Shown: in pieces, positions 63,291 through 64,000 of the stretch | Position numbering within the stretch: position 1 is the first letter of the stretch | Layout: every line of letters begins with the position of its first letter | Assembly: GCA_902547955.1 (NCBI GenBank) | Contig: CACCPY010000001.1 | Span: 98,407-162,406 of the forward strand | Length of the DNA: 64,000 nt | From: an uncultured Alphaproteobacteria bacterium | Lineage (GTDB): Bacteria; Pseudomonadota; Alphaproteobacteria; Methylaequorales; Methylaequoraceae | Reading direction: 5' to 3' | Notes under the pieces: model-generated | Seen by the model: only the letters and a program-made list of their open reading frames with translations | The model's database searches: none | What the model was told of the DNA's origin: nothing | Translations under genes and position numbers: made by a program

Positions 63291-64000
63291 AATGAATGCA
63301 GATTTTATTTTTATTGCACTATTCTTCTTTGACCAATTTATTTGATTGACTGCACTGCACTCATCACACACGAATTGCCATTTTTCATATTTGAAATTAC
63401 AATTCGAACAAACCCATCTAGGCTCTAATAAAATTTTATTTTTACTATTAGGCATTGTTACTTTTGGACTTTTTTCTTCAACTTTTTTATAGAGTTTTAT
63501 TACTCTTTCGTCCCAGTTTTTTGTTTCAATGGAGTCTAAGTGGGATTGACTTTCCCCCCAAACTTGTGCTTGGTATGCAGAATAGGCTAGGGCGAGTTTT
63601 GTTTCGTCAGTTAATTTCTTTTCCTTTCTTAATAATCGAGATATTATTTTATATCTATTTAAAGAATCTGAATTATTCTTGATTTTAAATTCCATATAAA
63701 TTTCAATAATCCCAACGTATTGAATTTTTTCCCAATTTTTTTGGATTAAATTAGCAGCTTTTTTTATTTCAGAGGCGTCAATAAATTCTTTAACTGACTC
63801 TTGTAAAACAAAAATTGAGTCATCTGAAATTTTCATGGCATCTACGGCTTTTGATCCAGATAGAACCTTAAGATTTGCAAGCATATGTTTTAAATTAGAA
63901 TTTTTTTTTATGCTGGCCTTGTTAAGTGACTCAAATGCTAACCTCCATTCACCCTTATAAGAATGAATTATCGCAAGTTTTTCAGAAAACCACTCATCTC
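63252..64000 (-). CDS. HemY-type TPR protein, partial (N-terminus off window)
   Basis: The minus frame is open from the window end to a TGA at 63252-63254, giving 248 residues of the C-terminal part. TPR-like helices (EKLAIIHSYKGEWRLAFESL, then VKEFIDASEIKKAANLIQKN and AYSAYQAQVWGESQSHLD) match the HemY tetratricopeptide domain. The end has a zinc-ribbon-like pair, RWVCSNCNFKYEKWQFVCDE, with CxxC and CxxC. HemY in Alphaproteobacteria is an inner-membrane protein of uncertain role encoded near heme genes. LapB-like proteins also carry such a rubredoxin-like end and are the alternative call. Confidence 0.75.
   Translation of the reverse strand, partial: DEWFSEKLAIIHSYKGEWRLAFESLNKASIKKNSNLKHMLANLKVLSGSKAVDAMKISDDSIFVLQESVKEFIDASEIKKAANLIQKNWEKIQYVGIIEIYMEFKIKNNSDSLNRYKIISRLLRKEKKLTDETKLALAYSAYQAQVWGESQSHLDSIETKNWDERVIKLYKKVEEKSPKVTMPNSKNKILLEPRWVCSNCNFKYEKWQFVCDECSAVNQINWSKKNSAIKIKSAFISQNPFRHFPHMK

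Overview
This window is AT-rich, gene-dense DNA with overlapping genes and short operons. Several things point to an alphaproteobacterium: a CarD regulator beside a 7Fe ferredoxin, a SUV3-like RNA helicase, an IalB-family protein, a HemY-type TPR protein with a C-terminal zinc ribbon, and a complete ccmABCDEFGHI operon. The low GC and small intergenic spaces suggest a streamlined marine lineage of the SAR11 or AEGEAN-169/HIMB59 type. I cannot fix the clade from the sequence alone.

Bases 1-9060 look like an accessory region. Six copies of the 3' half of a tRNA-Leu(CAA) gene, from anticodon arm to CCA or its remnant, lie in the same orientation at 594, 1746, 3096, 4021, 5054 and 8998. Between consecutive copies sits one gene each (lipoprotein, FAD oxidoreductase, 2OG-Fe(II) oxygenase-like protein, sugar O-methyltransferase). 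The last interval carries a four-gene module (SxtJ-like membrane protein, DUF5989 peptide, NodU-type carbamoyltransferase, SGNH hydrolase). Degenerate tRNA-His pieces lie on the opposite strand around the first two cassettes. This layout resembles an integron cassette array, but with tRNA-derived repeats where attC sites would be. No integrase is visible here. It is the strongest candidate for an undescribed system in the window.

From 9.1 to 26 kb: an ABC exporter pair of YbbAP type divergent from a TesA-like esterase, a tautomerase, an MlaC-like protein, a sugar pair (GT11 fucosyltransferase-like and ColD-like dehydratase), a cyclic-nucleotide-binding protein, a 44-residue Cys-motif protein, glutamate synthase gltBD, gmhA, tRNA-Arg(CCT), and two tandem PagL-like outer-membrane enzymes.

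From 26 to 52 kb the genes are mostly housekeeping: M48 protease, carD, fdxA, RNA helicase, aconitase, the whole cytochrome c maturation operon, pabBC, a DAO-type oxidoreductase, a second cyclic-nucleotide-binding protein, an unrecognised 452-residue protein, yggT, folD, argG, IalB-like, two EamA transporters, an aldo/keto reductase and a Bax inhibitor-1 protein.

From 52 to 58.5 kb there is a membrane-lipid modification cluster (SDR, SnoaL-like, DUF3833, GPH-type MFS, Cfa synthase, DUF1365, FAD amine oxidase), similar in content to clusters tied to singlet-oxygen response in other Alphaproteobacteria. A 415-base gap then holds a compact promoter, 24-codon ORF and terminator unit, plus an opposing 58-codon ORF. 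The window closes with lipid A or glycolipid genes (PAP2, ArnT-like, GT2, LABN), an AlkA-like glycosylase and a truncated HemY gene.
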